Positions 17,049-26,124 of a stretch of 64,000 bases of DNA are shown one piece after another. The DNA is taken from NCBI GenBank assembly GCA_035529315.1, contig DATKWZ010000034.1, forward strand, positions 78,739-142,738, given 5' to 3'. Source of the DNA: Anaerolineae bacterium. Lineage in GTDB: Bacteria > Desulfobacterota > Desulfobacteria > Desulfobacterales > ETH-SRB1. Position 1 is the stretch's first letter. The number at the start of each line of letters is the position of its first letter. A program made the translations under genes and the position numbers. Below the pieces are notes generated by a model. That model did no database searches and was not told where the DNA came from. It worked only from the letters and a program-made list of their open reading frames with translations.

Positions 17049-20000
17049 ATGACAAATCCTGCATTCGATTTTATCCATCTGCATGTTCACACGCAATACA
17101 GTCTTCTTGACGGCGCCATAAGGATCGATGCCCTGTTAAAACGGGCATCCGATTTTGGCATGGATTCTGTGTCCATTACCGATCATGGCACAATGTTCGG
17201 AACTATTGAATTTTATGAAAAGGCTGTAAAGGCTGGAATAAAACCGATAATAGGGTGTGAATGCTATGTGGCTCCGCAAACCATTAATGATAAAACCCCG
17301 TTTGACCACAAGGGGCTTTCCCATCTTGTCATTTTAGCCGAAAATCTCGAAGGTTACCGCAATTTATGCCAACTGGCCACCATTGCACAGCTTAAAGGCT
17401 TTTACCATAAACCCCGTATCGACAGAGAAATTCTAAGAGAATACAGCAAGGGCCTTATCGGTCTTTCAGCATGTATGCATGGCGAAATTCCCAGGCTTAT
17501 TATTGGAAACGCTATTGATAAGGCGGATGAAGCCGCACGCGCCTACCTTGAAATTTTTGGAGAGGGCAACTTTTTCCTTGAAGTCCAAAGTAATGGAATC
17601 GCAATACAGGAAAAGGTTAACCAGTCTCTTCTTGATATGAGCAAAAGGCTTTCAATCCCTCTTGTAGCCACAAACGACTGTCATTATCTTGATAAAGAGG
17701 ATGTCCGCGCACATGAAGCGCTTTTGTGCATACAGACCGGAAAGACGATCCATGATCCGGATCACTTCAAATTTTCAACCGATCAACTCTATTTTAAATC
17801 AAAAGAGGAGATGCATTCATCTTTTTCCCTTTATCCCGGAGCTCTTAACAACGCTGTAAGCGTTGCAAAAAGGTGCAATGTTGAATTTGACTTTCTGTCA
17901 AAATCAAGCAGCACATATCACTTTCCGAAATTTGGTCTTTCCCCTGGCCAGACTGCTGATGAAGTTTTCGAGCAAAAGGTCAGGCAGGGATACGCAAACA
18001 TATTACAGCGTATAAAAACAAAGAACCCGGATATTGATGAGAAAATTTATAATGACCGTCTTGATTATGAAATTTCCATCATAAAGGATATGGAGTTTTC
18101 GAGCTATTTCCTGATTGTTGCCGATTTTATACATTATTCAAAAGAAAATAATATTCCGGTGGGCCCGGGAAGAGGATCCGCAGCCGGAAGTCTTGTTGCC
18201 TATAGCCTGGGAATTACAGAGCTGGATCCCATAGAGCATGGTCTTATTTTTGAACGTTTCCTTAATCCTGCAAGAAAAAGTATGCCGGATATTGATGTTG
18301 ATTTCTGCATAAACGGCAGGGAAGAGATTTTTAAATACATAGTATATAAATACGGTGGCGGCGATTATGTTGCCCAGATCATAACATTTGGAAAGCTCAA
18401 AACCAGAGCCGTTATACGTGATGTCGGCCGCGCCCTTGGAATACCGCTGCGCGAGGTGGATTCAATCGCCAAGATGGTGCCTGATGTTTTGAATATAAGC
18501 CTTGATGAGGCGCTTAAACAGGAGCCAAAGATTAAGCTTCTTGCAGAAAAGAATCCTGAAGTAGCGGAGCTCATAAAGATATGTCGTGTTCTCGAAGGGC
18601 TGCCCAGGCATGCATCAACACATGCCGCAGGTGTTGTGATAGCAGACAAACCTCTTGTGGAATATTTGCCGTTATGCAGAGGCAAAAAAGGGGAGGTGGT
18701 AACTCAGTTTGACATGAAATGTGTTGAGAAAATCGGGCTGGTAAAATTTGATCTTTTAGGCCTTCGCAACCTTACAGTTATCGCCAAAACCCTTTCTCTT
18801 ATTACCGAACGTGGCAGCGTTCCTCCTGATTTCGCAAGTCTTGATTTTAAAGACCCCGATACTTATAGACTTTTAGCATCAGGCGATACAACCGGAGTGT
18901 TTCAGCTTGAAAGTTCAGGCATGAAAGATCTGCTTGTGAGACTTCAGCCGGAATGCTTTGACGACATCATAGCCCTTGTCGCTCTTTACCGTCCCGGTCC
19001 GCTTGAAAGCGGAATGGTGGATGATTTTGTTGAAAGAAAGCACGGAAGAAAATCTGTTAAATACGCTATCCCCGAGCTGGAACCTATTTTAAAAGAAACT
19101 TACGGGGTTATTGTATATCAAGAGCAGGTTATGAAGATTGCAGGGGTGCTGGCAAGCTATTCCATGGCAGAGGCCGATGATTTACGCAAAGCAATGGGGA
19201 AAAAATTACCGGCAATTATGGCTAAGCACACTCTGCGTTTTATACAGGGAGCAAGGGACAATGGCATTGCTTCCGACAAGGCAAAAAAAATATTTGAGCT
19301 TATAGAAAAATTTGGCGGATACGGATTTAACAAATCCCACAGCGCTGCATATTCTCTTATCGCATACCGGACCGCGTTCCTTAAAGCTCACTTTCCTGTA
19401 GAGCTTATGGCTTCATTGCTTACAAGTGAAATTCATTCCATTGACGGCGTGGTAAAATATATCGCCGAATGCCGAAGTCACGCAATAGATGTTTTTCCTC
19501 CTGACATAAATGAAAGCAGCAAGGAATTCACCACAGTTGGTTCAAAAATAAGATTTGGGCTTGTAGCGGTTAAAAATGTAGGGGAAGGGGCGATTGAATC
19601 TATAATTGATGCCAGAAAAAAGGGAAGATTTTCTTCCCTGTATGATTTTTGTGAGCGTGTGGATTTACAAAAGGTTAATAAGAGGGTTATTGAAAGTCTT
19701 ATAAAATGCGGGGCCTTTGATTCCACCGGCGCCGGTCGCAGCCAGATGATAGAATCCCTGGAAGATGTTCTTGATTATGGCCAAAGGGTGCAAAAGGAAA
19801 GATCATGTTCACAGATAAGCCTGTTTAATTCCAGCGTAAGCGAGTTGCATCCTCCTATGCCGGCAATTGACGAATGGGATGAGAAAAAGATTTTAGCCTT
19901 TGAGAAAGAGTCGCTCGGTTTTTATATAACCGGCCATCCTTTAACCAGGTATGAGGCTCTGCTTGATAAGTTCACCAATGCAAATTCTATTTTAGTAAAG

Positions 20001-20588
20001 GAAAAAAATGATGGTGAAACAGTCAGGATCGGAGGCATTGTAAGAAACACCAAGACCATTAATACAAAAAAAGGGGATTTAATGGCCTTTGTAACAATAG
20101 AGGACCTTCTGGGTTCTATCGAAGTTACGATTTTTTCTTTGGTTTATAAAAAAATACAGGATTTTTTAGTAGATGATAATCCAATTGTTCTCGAGGGAAG
20201 GGTGCAAAAGGATGAAAACTCGGTAAAAATACTGGTCGATTCCCTAATTCCTATTGATAAGGCTGAAGAAACCTGGACTGCAAGCATCCACTTTAATTTG
20301 GATATAACGAGGATCGAAAGAGAGAGGCTTGTCAAGCTTTATGATATTATCAACAAACATCACGGCTTATGCCTGGCTTATATCCATCTGCGTGATCCTG
20401 ATAAAACAGAGACAATAATTGCTTTGCCTGATACCATGAAGCTTAAGGCCGGTTCGGCATTAACAAGCGAGGTAAACAGATTCCTTGGTTATAATGCCGT
20501 GGAAACGGTTTGCGGAGAAATTGCCGCTTCTCAACACCCTAATAATTTTAGAAACAACGGCAAAAGAAAGAGAGTTAGAAGTGTCTGA
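17049..20588 (+). CDS. dnaE: DNA polymerase III alpha subunit
   Basis: This 1179-residue replicative polymerase has an N-terminal PHP domain (HLHVHTQYSLLDG, residues 10-22). The palm carries GPGRGSAAGSLV and catalytic aspartates in MPDIDVDF (D414, D416, D418). The thumb and fingers include the YQEQVM and GGYGFNKSHSAAYS blocks, then a helix-hairpin-helix region and a C-terminal OB fold (about 990-1070). Length and order are typical of proteobacterial DnaE1. It starts with ATG and only a weak ribosome site. Its stop codon lies inside the next gene (8-base overlap), so the guanylyltransferase is probably co-transcribed. Confidence 0.97.
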   Translation: MTNPAFDFIHLHVHTQYSLLDGAIRIDALLKRASDFGMDSVSITDHGTMFGTIEFYEKAVKAGIKPIIGCECYVAPQTINDKTPFDHKGLSHLVILAENLEGYRNLCQLATIAQLKGFYHKPRIDREILREYSKGLIGLSACMHGEIPRLIIGNAIDKADEAARAYLEIFGEGNFFLEVQSNGIAIQEKVNQSLLDMSKRLSIPLVATNDCHYLDKEDVRAHEALLCIQTGKTIHDPDHFKFSTDQLYFKSKEEMHSSFSLYPGALNNAVSVAKRCNVEFDFLSKSSSTYHFPKFGLSPGQTADEVFEQKVRQGYANILQRIKTKNPDIDEKIYNDRLDYEISIIKDMEFSSYFLIVADFIHYSKENNIPVGPGRGSAAGSLVAYSLGITELDPIEHGLIFERFLNPARKSMPDIDVDFCINGREEIFKYIVYKYGGGDYVAQIITFGKLKTRAVIRDVGRALGIPLREVDSIAKMVPDVLNISLDEALKQEPKIKLLAEKNPEVAELIKICRVLEGLPRHASTHAAGVVIADKPLVEYLPLCRGKKGEVVTQFDMKCVEKIGLVKFDLLGLRNLTVIAKTLSLITERGSVPPDFASLDFKDPDTYRLLASGDTTGVFQLESSGMKDLLVRLQPECFDDIIALVALYRPGPLESGMVDDFVERKHGRKSVKYAIPELEPILKETYGVIVYQEQVMKIAGVLASYSMAEADDLRKAMGKKLPAIMAKHTLRFIQGARDNGIASDKAKKIFELIEKFGGYGFNKSHSAAYSLIAYRTAFLKAHFPVELMASLLTSEIHSIDGVVKYIAECRSHAIDVFPPDINESSKEFTTVGSKIRFGLVAVKNVGEGAIESIIDARKKGRFSSLYDFCERVDLQKVNKRVIESLIKCGAFDSTGAGRSQMIESLEDVLDYGQRVQKERSCSQISLFNSSVSELHPPMPAIDEWDEKKILAFEKESLGFYITGHPLTRYEALLDKFTNANSILVKEKNDGETVRIGGIVRNTKTINTKKGDLMAFVTIEDLLGSIEVTIFSLVYKKIQDFLVDDNPIVLEGRVQKDENSVKILVDSLIPIDKAEETWTASIHFNLDITRIERERLVKLYDIINKHHGLCLAYIHLRDPDKTETIIALPDTMKLKAGSALTSEVNRFLGYNAVETVCGEIAASQHPNNFRNNGKRKRVRSV

Positions 20589-21957
20589 TCATAAAATCGG
20601 CGGTAATATAAATCTATATGCCATTCTGTTGGCAGGCGGAACAGGCACACGTTTATGGCCTGTATCAAGAGAATTATATCCCAAGCAGCTTGTAAAGTTT
20701 ATCGGCAGCGATTCTCTTGTGCAAAGTACTGTAAAAAGGTTATCTCCTGTTATAGATACGGAAAATATCAGAATTGTTTGCGGTCAGGAACATTTTCACG
20801 AAATTACGCGGCACATGGCGGAAATAGGTGCGCAGTTTAAAGGGAAAATAATTTGTGAACCATGCGGCCGGAATACCGGGCCGGCAATTCTTCTTGGAGC
20901 GCTGAATATTCTAAAAACCGATTCAGATGCAGTCTTATCTGTTTTTCCGGCAGATCATGTAATCAGGGATGTTAAAGGGTTTCATAAGAGCATTAAAACA
21001 GCTATAAAGCTTGCCGACATCGGCCATATTGTCACTTACGGTATTAAACCCGATTACCCTGAAACAGGTTACGGATATATTGAGGGGGCTGAAGAGTTAT
21101 TCGGCAATGCATTAACCATAAGGAGGTTTGTTGAAAAGCCTGATAAATCCTTTGCGCAAAAGTATATCGAGTCCGGCAATTTTTACTGGAACAGCGGAAT
21201 GTTTACCTTTAAAGCTTCTGTTGTTATTGAAGAGTTTAAACGCTTTCAGCCCGAACTTCTGGAAAGCATGAAGAATCTGGTTTTTAGAGAAAAAGCCATC
21301 ACCATAAATGAGTATGAAAAACTCCCGGATATTGCCTTTGATTGCGCTATAATGGAAAAAACCGACAAAGGGGTTGTTCTGCCGTCCGATTTTGGATGGA
21401 GCGACATCGGCTCATGGAAATCTCTTTATGACTTTCTTCCAAAGGATGAAAACAACAATGTTATTGATGGAGATGTAATTGCAAAGGATACGAAAAACTG
21501 TTTTATAATGGGCCGCGACAGGCTGATCGCAACCAACTATCTTAATAATATGGTGGTTGTTGAAACACCTGATTCCGTATTTGTTTCAAATATTGATAAC
21601 AGCAGAGATGTAAAGTCTATTGTGTCACAGCTTAAGGAAAAGGGTAGAAAGGAATATCACGAGCATAATACGCTGCATCATCCATGGGGAGTTTTGACTC
21701 TATTGGAGCAACAGGATGATTTTACAGTGTCTAAATTAATCATATATCCTGGTTCAATGTTGCAGGTTAAAGTTGAGGCATCAGCAATAAAGCATCTGCT
21801 TATAATAAAAGGCCGCGCAAATATTAAATCAGATAAACAAACAAGGCCCTTTGAAAAAGGGGAAGCAATTCTTGTTTCTAATAAGGACACCGTTGAAGTG
21901 AGCAACCTGGAAAGCAGGCTGCTTTATATTATTCAGGTGCAGATGAGCTGTAAGTGA
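20581..21957 (+). CDS. Mannose-1-phosphate guanylyltransferase with degenerate isomerase (cupin) domain
   Basis: The chosen start is a GTG at 20581 that overlaps dnaE by 8 bases; the frame stays open further upstream, but only inside dnaE. The 458-residue product has the nucleotidyltransferase signature LLAGGTGTRLWPVSRELYPKQ and FVEKPD, so it should make GDP-mannose from mannose-1-phosphate and GTP. The C-terminal cupin corresponds to the phosphomannose isomerase half of ManC/AlgA enzymes. However, the metal-binding block normally reading like MHHHRAEH is VEASAIKH here, and the later THxxxN-type histidine is also gone. Isomerase activity is therefore doubtful. The downstream aminotransferase suggests use in surface polysaccharide synthesis. 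Confidence 0.88.
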   Translation: MSDHKIGGNINLYAILLAGGTGTRLWPVSRELYPKQLVKFIGSDSLVQSTVKRLSPVIDTENIRIVCGQEHFHEITRHMAEIGAQFKGKIICEPCGRNTGPAILLGALNILKTDSDAVLSVFPADHVIRDVKGFHKSIKTAIKLADIGHIVTYGIKPDYPETGYGYIEGAEELFGNALTIRRFVEKPDKSFAQKYIESGNFYWNSGMFTFKASVVIEEFKRFQPELLESMKNLVFREKAITINEYEKLPDIAFDCAIMEKTDKGVVLPSDFGWSDIGSWKSLYDFLPKDENNNVIDGDVIAKDTKNCFIMGRDRLIATNYLNNMVVVETPDSVFVSNIDNSRDVKSIVSQLKEKGRKEYHEHNTLHHPWGVLTLLEQQDDFTVSKLIIYPGSMLQVKVEASAIKHLLIIKGRANIKSDKQTRPFEKGEAILVSNKDTVEVSNLESRLLYIIQVQMSCK

Positions 21958-21969
21958 GGTTTAATTAAA

Positions 21970-23106
21970 ATGAAAGTACCATTACTTGATCTTAAAAGCC
22001 AGTATAAAACCATTAAAGATGATGTCTTAAAGGTCGTTGAAGAAATTTTTGAAAGTCAGTATTTTATTTTAGGGCCTCATGTTGAGACACTTGAAAAGGA
22101 AATTGCCGACTATTGCCGCACGCGTCATGCAACAGGGGTTTCATCAGGCACGGATGCTTTGCTTATTTCACTTATGGCCGCCAATATTGGATATAACGAC
22201 AGGGTAATAACCACGCCATATACCTTTTTTGCAACAGCCGGTGCAATAGCCCGAACAGGCGCTATTCCGGTTTTTGTCGATATTAATCAAGACACCTATA
22301 ATATCTCTCCGGAATGCATTGACAGGGCCATGGCTGATATGAGTGAGGAAGAGCGGGCCGGTGTTAAGGCAATAATTCCGGTTCATCTTTATGGCCAGTG
22401 TGCGGATATGCAGAGAATTTTAAACATAGCAAGGAAATATAATCTGATTGTTATTGAGGACGCAGCGCAGGCCATTGGAGCCGAACATAATGGAATGCGG
22501 GCAGGCGCTATGGGTGATTTTGGATGCTTTTCCTTTTTTCCTTCAAAAAATCTTGGAGCTTTCGGCGATGGAGGAATCGTAACCACAAGTTCCGAGGCCT
22601 TGTATGATAAACTGCGGATACTCCGGGTTCACGGTGGGAGCCCAAAGTATTATCATAAAATGATCGGCGGCAATTTCAGGCTGGATGCATTGCAGGCGGC
22701 AATTGTTTCCTTAAAGCTTTCGCACCTTGACAGCTGGACATCCGCCCGCCAGGAAAATGCCCGCAGATACAGGGAGCTTTTTGCTGATGCAAATATAGGT
22801 GATATGGTAAGCCTACCGGTTGAAAAGGAAAACCGGCATATATATAATCAGTTTGTAATAAGTATTAAGGAAAAAAGGGATGAGCTTCGCCTGTTTTTAA
22901 ATGATGCGAAAATAGGAACGGAGATTTACTACCCGGTGCCACTACATCTCCAGGAATGCTTTTCATATCTTAATTATAAAAAAGGTGACTTTCCTGTAGC
23001 TGAATATGCGGCCACGCACACACTTGCCATCCCAATATACCCCGAACTTTCAGATGATCAGCAAGGCTATGTGGCAGAAAAGATAAAAGAGTTTGTAGCA
23101 CTTTAG
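21970..23106 (+). CDS. DegT/DnrJ/EryC1/StrS-family PLP aminotransferase
   Basis: This 378-residue protein of fold-type I has the nucleotide-sugar aminotransferase signatures. These are VSSGTDALLISLMA near residue 60, VIEDAAQAIGA, and the PLP lysine K193 in FFPSKNLGAFGDGG. It probably transaminates a keto-sugar nucleotide for O-antigen or capsule, though some family members act in cofactor synthesis. It begins 12 bases after the guanylyltransferase with GAGGT upstream. Its stop overlaps that of the convergent nikO gene by two bases, an unusually tight convergent junction. Confidence 0.9.
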   Translation: MKVPLLDLKSQYKTIKDDVLKVVEEIFESQYFILGPHVETLEKEIADYCRTRHATGVSSGTDALLISLMAANIGYNDRVITTPYTFFATAGAIARTGAIPVFVDINQDTYNISPECIDRAMADMSEEERAGVKAIIPVHLYGQCADMQRILNIARKYNLIVIEDAAQAIGAEHNGMRAGAMGDFGCFSFFPSKNLGAFGDGGIVTTSSEALYDKLRILRVHGGSPKYYHKMIGGNFRLDALQAAIVSLKLSHLDSWTSARQENARRYRELFADANIGDMVSLPVEKENRHIYNQFVISIKEKRDELRLFLNDAKIGTEIYYPVPLHLQECFSYLNYKKGDFPVAEYAATHTLAIPIYPELSDDQQGYVAEKIKEFVAL

Positions 23107-23846
23107 GCGCTGGATTTTTTACTATGCTTATGCGTATATAAGCCGTGAGGGTGGGCATGGATATGCTGATGCAGATGTGCCTCTTTGTCTGAAACAATCC
23201 TTTTGTTTTGCATTGTATATATCGAATCGGTTATTTCAAAAAGAAAATCGATTTCATGTGAAATTAATATAAAGGAAAGATCAAGATTGGAAAGTATGCT
23301 GATAAGCTTTGTCTTTGTTTTATCATCAAGGCCCGCGGTCGGCTCATCCAGGAGAAGGATTTCAGGCTCCATTGCAAGGATTGTGGCAAGTGAGACAAGC
23401 CTTTTTTCTCCTCCGGACAGTTTATAGGTAACCCTGTCTTCAAGCCCGGCCAGATCAAGTGACTCCAGAGTCCTTTTGGCGATGTCAACAGCCGCATCCC
23501 GGCTCATGCCCAGGTTTAATGGGCCGAAAGCAACATCCTCAAGGACTGTGGGGCTGAATAGCTGGTCGTCGGCATCCTGAAAAAGCAGGCCGATTTTCCG
23601 GCGCACTTCATCAAACTCTTTTTCTTTTGTTACAGGTTTTCCGAATATCTCTATGCTGCCGGAAGTATGCTTGAGAAGCCCCATGATAATGTGAAACATG
23701 GTGGTCTTACCGCTTCCGTTAGGCCCCATCAATCCAATCCGGTCATAACGGAAAAATTTCAAGCTGAGTTTGTCTAATATGAGCGGGCTGCCGGGGTAGC
23801 CAAAGGATATATCTTGAAGATTGACAATCAGGTTATTTGTGTCCAT
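23103..23846 (-). CDS. Nickel/cobalt ECF transporter ATPase (NikO/CbiO) with His-rich tail
   Basis: This 247-residue ABC ATPase has a Walker A (GPNGSGKT, 41-48), a Q-loop, a signature KLSGGEKRL (142-150), a Walker B ILLLDEPTA and a switch histidine (SHEID). A longer frame upstream runs through the nikQ gene. The ATG at 23846, 19 bases inside nikQ, matches the normal start MDTNNLIVNLQDISFGYP. The last 25 residues contain eight histidines in alternating spacing (H224 to H241), which suggests metal binding, as in other nickel proteins. It energises nickel or cobalt import with NikQ and NikM. The 3' end overlaps the convergent aminotransferase stop. Confidence 0.93.
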   Translation of the reverse strand: MDTNNLIVNLQDISFGYPGSPLILDKLSLKFFRYDRIGLMGPNGSGKTTMFHIIMGLLKHTSGSIEIFGKPVTKEKEFDEVRRKIGLLFQDADDQLFSPTVLEDVAFGPLNLGMSRDAAVDIAKRTLESLDLAGLEDRVTYKLSGGEKRLVSLATILAMEPEILLLDEPTAGLDDKTKTKLISILSNLDLSFILISHEIDFLFEITDSIYTMQNKRIVSDKEAHLHQHIHAHPHGLYTHKHSKKSSA

Positions 23847-24586
23847 TCCAGTATTCCAAGTATCAGGATAAAGGCTGCCATCAGAATAAATGCAATTATA
23901 TCCGTCCGGCTGATTGAAAAGCTGCTCAGGCTGTAAAGCTTTCCGCTGAAGCCGCGGCAAATCATGGCATTGTGAACCCGCTGCGACCGGTCGAAACCCC
24001 TTACCAGAAGCATTCCAACCAGATTAGCGTAGCTTTTGTAGGTATGCAAATCGGTTTTTGGTTTAAAACCTCTAATTTTCATGGAATTGACCAGACGGGT
24101 ATATTCTTTAAATATTACATGGAGATATCTGTATGTAAAGAAGAAAAGGTGCACAAGTTTTTTAGGCATACCCAATTGATGCATGGCATGGCCTATAGTA
24201 AATATAGGAGTTGATGCGGTCAGCGAGATCAGCATCAGCATGATGGCATTTGATTTAATGGTTATTCTAAAAGCAAACAGCACGCCTTCACGTGTTCCTG
24301 TCAGGGAGCTGATTGAAAAGAGATGCTCACCGGCAAATGTAAAGGGCAGGAAAAGCCACAGGAAAATAAGGAGGGTGTTTACAGGAATCAGCCGTTTGAA
24401 TACCTCTTTTATCTGTATCCTTGCAGAAAACAGTATAATAATGCCCGCAACAAGGGCTGAGATTAAAACCACAAACCGGTTTGACACGGCTGCTAAAACG
24501 GAAAAAAGAAAAACCATTACGATTTTAATGCGGGGATCAAGGCGATGGATAATGGAATCGCTGTTCGATATTTCTTCGATAATCAT
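23828..24586 (-). CDS. Nickel/cobalt ECF transporter transmembrane protein (NikQ/CbiQ)
   Basis: This 252-residue membrane protein begins SNSDSIIHRLDPRIKIV, the usual CbiQ opening, followed by about five hydrophobic helices. It carries the coupling-helix signature RGF near RGFDRSQRVHNAMICRGF, the ECF T-component motif that contacts the ATPase. The gene overlaps nikO by 19 bases. It is separated from nikL by 265 bases of repeat DNA, so transcription from nikL may be interrupted or need read-through. GGTAAAAA lies upstream of the ATG. Confidence 0.92.
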   Translation of the reverse strand: MIIEEISNSDSIIHRLDPRIKIVMVFLFSVLAAVSNRFVVLISALVAGIIILFSARIQIKEVFKRLIPVNTLLIFLWLFLPFTFAGEHLFSISSLTGTREGVLFAFRITIKSNAIMLMLISLTASTPIFTIGHAMHQLGMPKKLVHLFFFTYRYLHVIFKEYTRLVNSMKIRGFKPKTDLHTYKSYANLVGMLLVRGFDRSQRVHNAMICRGFSGKLYSLSSFSISRTDIIAFILMAAFILILGILEWTQIT

Positions 24587-24594
24587 TTTTTACC

Positions 24595-24846
24595 ATGAAT
24601 ACAGAGTAAATTAATCACGAAAACACGAAAAAAATATTTGCCACGAAGAACACTAAGATCACGAAGAAAACCATGAAAAAAAGTATCATGAACTCGTAAA
24701 AAGCCATTCTATTCCCACGTCAAGTGCAGTACCTCGTAGGGACGGGTTTACCCCGCCCCTACTCTATATCTTTAGGCGCTTATAACTTCTATTTCTTCGT
24801 GTTCTTCGTGGTACAACACTACTTTTCTGCGATCTCTGTGGTTAAT
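24595..24846. repeat. Composite inverted-repeat region inside the nik operon
   Basis: CCACGAAGAACAC (24641-24653) pairs with GTGTTCTTCGTGG (24799-24811), flanked by CACGAAAACACG and CTCTGTGG repeats. Between the arms are CATGAACTCGTAAAAAGCC (24687-24705) and a hairpin GTAGGGACGGG-TTTA-CCCCGCCCCTAC (24736-24762). No reading frame is apparent. Confidence 0.65.
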
Positions 24847-24851
24847 AAAAC

Positions 24852-25511
24852 TTATAATTTTTTGCGGCGGTTTGTAAAATAGAGGGCTACGCCGACAAGG
24901 CCGAATATATAACCTATGCCGCCCATTACTTCGCTTATTCCAGGATCTTGATCCTGAGAGTCCGCCAGCATATTTATAATCGGGCTGAGCTTTTGATCCA
25001 GGGACTCGTCAATCAGGCGCCTGATTTCCTCTTTTTGCAAGCTGGTGGGGCCGGGAATCGGCTGTTTAGCGTCTGCTTCACTGCCGCTGAGGTTTGATGG
25101 CGATGTAATATCGCTTATTATGCAGGCTTCGGGAGTTTTATTTTGTGATGCCTGTGACGCAGCGATTTCCTCTACAGGTATTTTCCATTCAGCCATATGG
25201 CCCATAGATGCCTTTAAGACAACCTTAAGACCGGTCTTTTGGGGGATTTTAAAGGAGCACTCCCCCTTTTCGTTGGTTGTGCCTTCAAGAAGTTTGTTTC
25301 CTTCCATGTCAGAAAGCGTAACAAGCGATCCTTTGGCTTTTCTTCCTTTGCTGAATTTGCTTTGAGTGTATATTGTATCCCCTTCAACCCAGGCAAAGAT
25401 AGTAACCTTGTGCGCAAAAGCAGGCGCTGCGGCAAAGGTTATCAACAGAATCAACAGGGATAGATATAAAAATGGGATTAGTTTGCAAAGATCTTGATTT
25501 TTTTTAAACAT
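24852..25511 (-). CDS. NikL/CbiL-type accessory protein of the nickel/cobalt ECF transporter
   Basis: This 219-residue protein has a signal sequence ending at AFA-H, leaving a mature N-terminal histidine (HKVTIFAWVEGDTIYTQSKFSKG). A Greek-key-like beta domain follows (to about residue 110), then a polar linker, and a single membrane helix near the C-terminus (GGIGYIFGLVGVALYF) with a basic tail. This is the NikL/CbiL layout that replaces CbiN in many deltaproteobacterial uptake operons. The exposed N-terminal histidine may take part in metal handover. It overlaps nikM by 8 bases. The function is inferred from family and context. Confidence 0.85.
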   Translation of the reverse strand: MFKKNQDLCKLIPFLYLSLLILLITFAAAPAFAHKVTIFAWVEGDTIYTQSKFSKGRKAKGSLVTLSDMEGNKLLEGTTNEKGECSFKIPQKTGLKVVLKASMGHMAEWKIPVEEIAASQASQNKTPEACIISDITSPSNLSGSEADAKQPIPGPTSLQKEEIRRLIDESLDQKLSPIINMLADSQDQDPGISEVMGGIGYIFGLVGVALYFTNRRKKL

Positions 25512-26115
25512 TTATTTCCTCCAAAAGTTCCGGTCTTACCTTTTTGAGAAACACCGCGCAGGCCGCTGTAACGATTCCTTCAATTATCATTACAGGCAGG
25601 TGCGCGGCAACTATAAGTTTTGCCGCAGGCGAAAAGGCCTCTCCGGTAAGATACAGGCAAAACCCAACAAGTATACTGGAAACAAGTACCGCGCAAAAGC
25701 CGGAAGCAAAAGCAGCGGTTATGAATACAGATTGTTTTATGCTGCTTTTTGTGCTCCATCCAAACAGGTAGTAGCATATTATGGCAGGAAGGGCCATGTT
25801 CATGGTATTTACCCCGAGAGTCGTAATGCCGCCAAACTGAAAAAGCAGAGCCTGGAGCCCCAGAGCAACCAATATTGCTGGAAAGGCCTTCCAGCCGAGG
25901 ATGAAACCAAGGAGGCCGTTTAATATCATGTGAACCGATGCAGGCCCCACAGGCACGTGGACAAGTGAGGCTACGAAAAAGGCTGCTGAAAGTATCCCCA
26001 TCTTTGGGATATCTTTATTATCAACCCCCTTCAGGCCGATAGCCGCCCCTGCCATTGTAACAACAGCGCCCCCTATAAGTATGGCCGGTGATAATACTCC
26101 TTCAGATATATGCAT
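25504..26115 (-). CDS. Nickel/cobalt ECF transporter substrate-binding membrane protein (NikM/CbiM)
   Basis: This 203-residue membrane protein starts MHISEGVLSP. The N-terminal MHISEG is the hallmark of CbiM/NikM, where His2 and the terminal amine help chelate the metal. HVPVGPASVHMILNGLLG and QALLFQFGGITTLGVNTMNM are the other conserved blocks. About six hydrophobic helices are present. It gives the importer its specificity, but nickel and cobalt cannot be told apart reliably by eye. AAGGA from the porin 3' end serves as its ribosome site, with 9 bases between the genes. Confidence 0.94.
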   Translation of the reverse strand: MHISEGVLSPAILIGGAVVTMAGAAIGLKGVDNKDIPKMGILSAAFFVASLVHVPVGPASVHMILNGLLGFILGWKAFPAILVALGLQALLFQFGGITTLGVNTMNMALPAIICYYLFGWSTKSSIKQSVFITAAFASGFCAVLVSSILVGFCLYLTGEAFSPAAKLIVAAHLPVMIIEGIVTAACAVFLKKVRPELLEEINV

Positions 26116-26124
26116 ATGTTTTCC

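Noticed and set aside
24600..24850. CRISPR-like array from repeated CACGAA/CACAGAG units
   Set aside because: Repeats are short, irregular and inverted, with no uniform spacers; they are palindromic intergenic elements.
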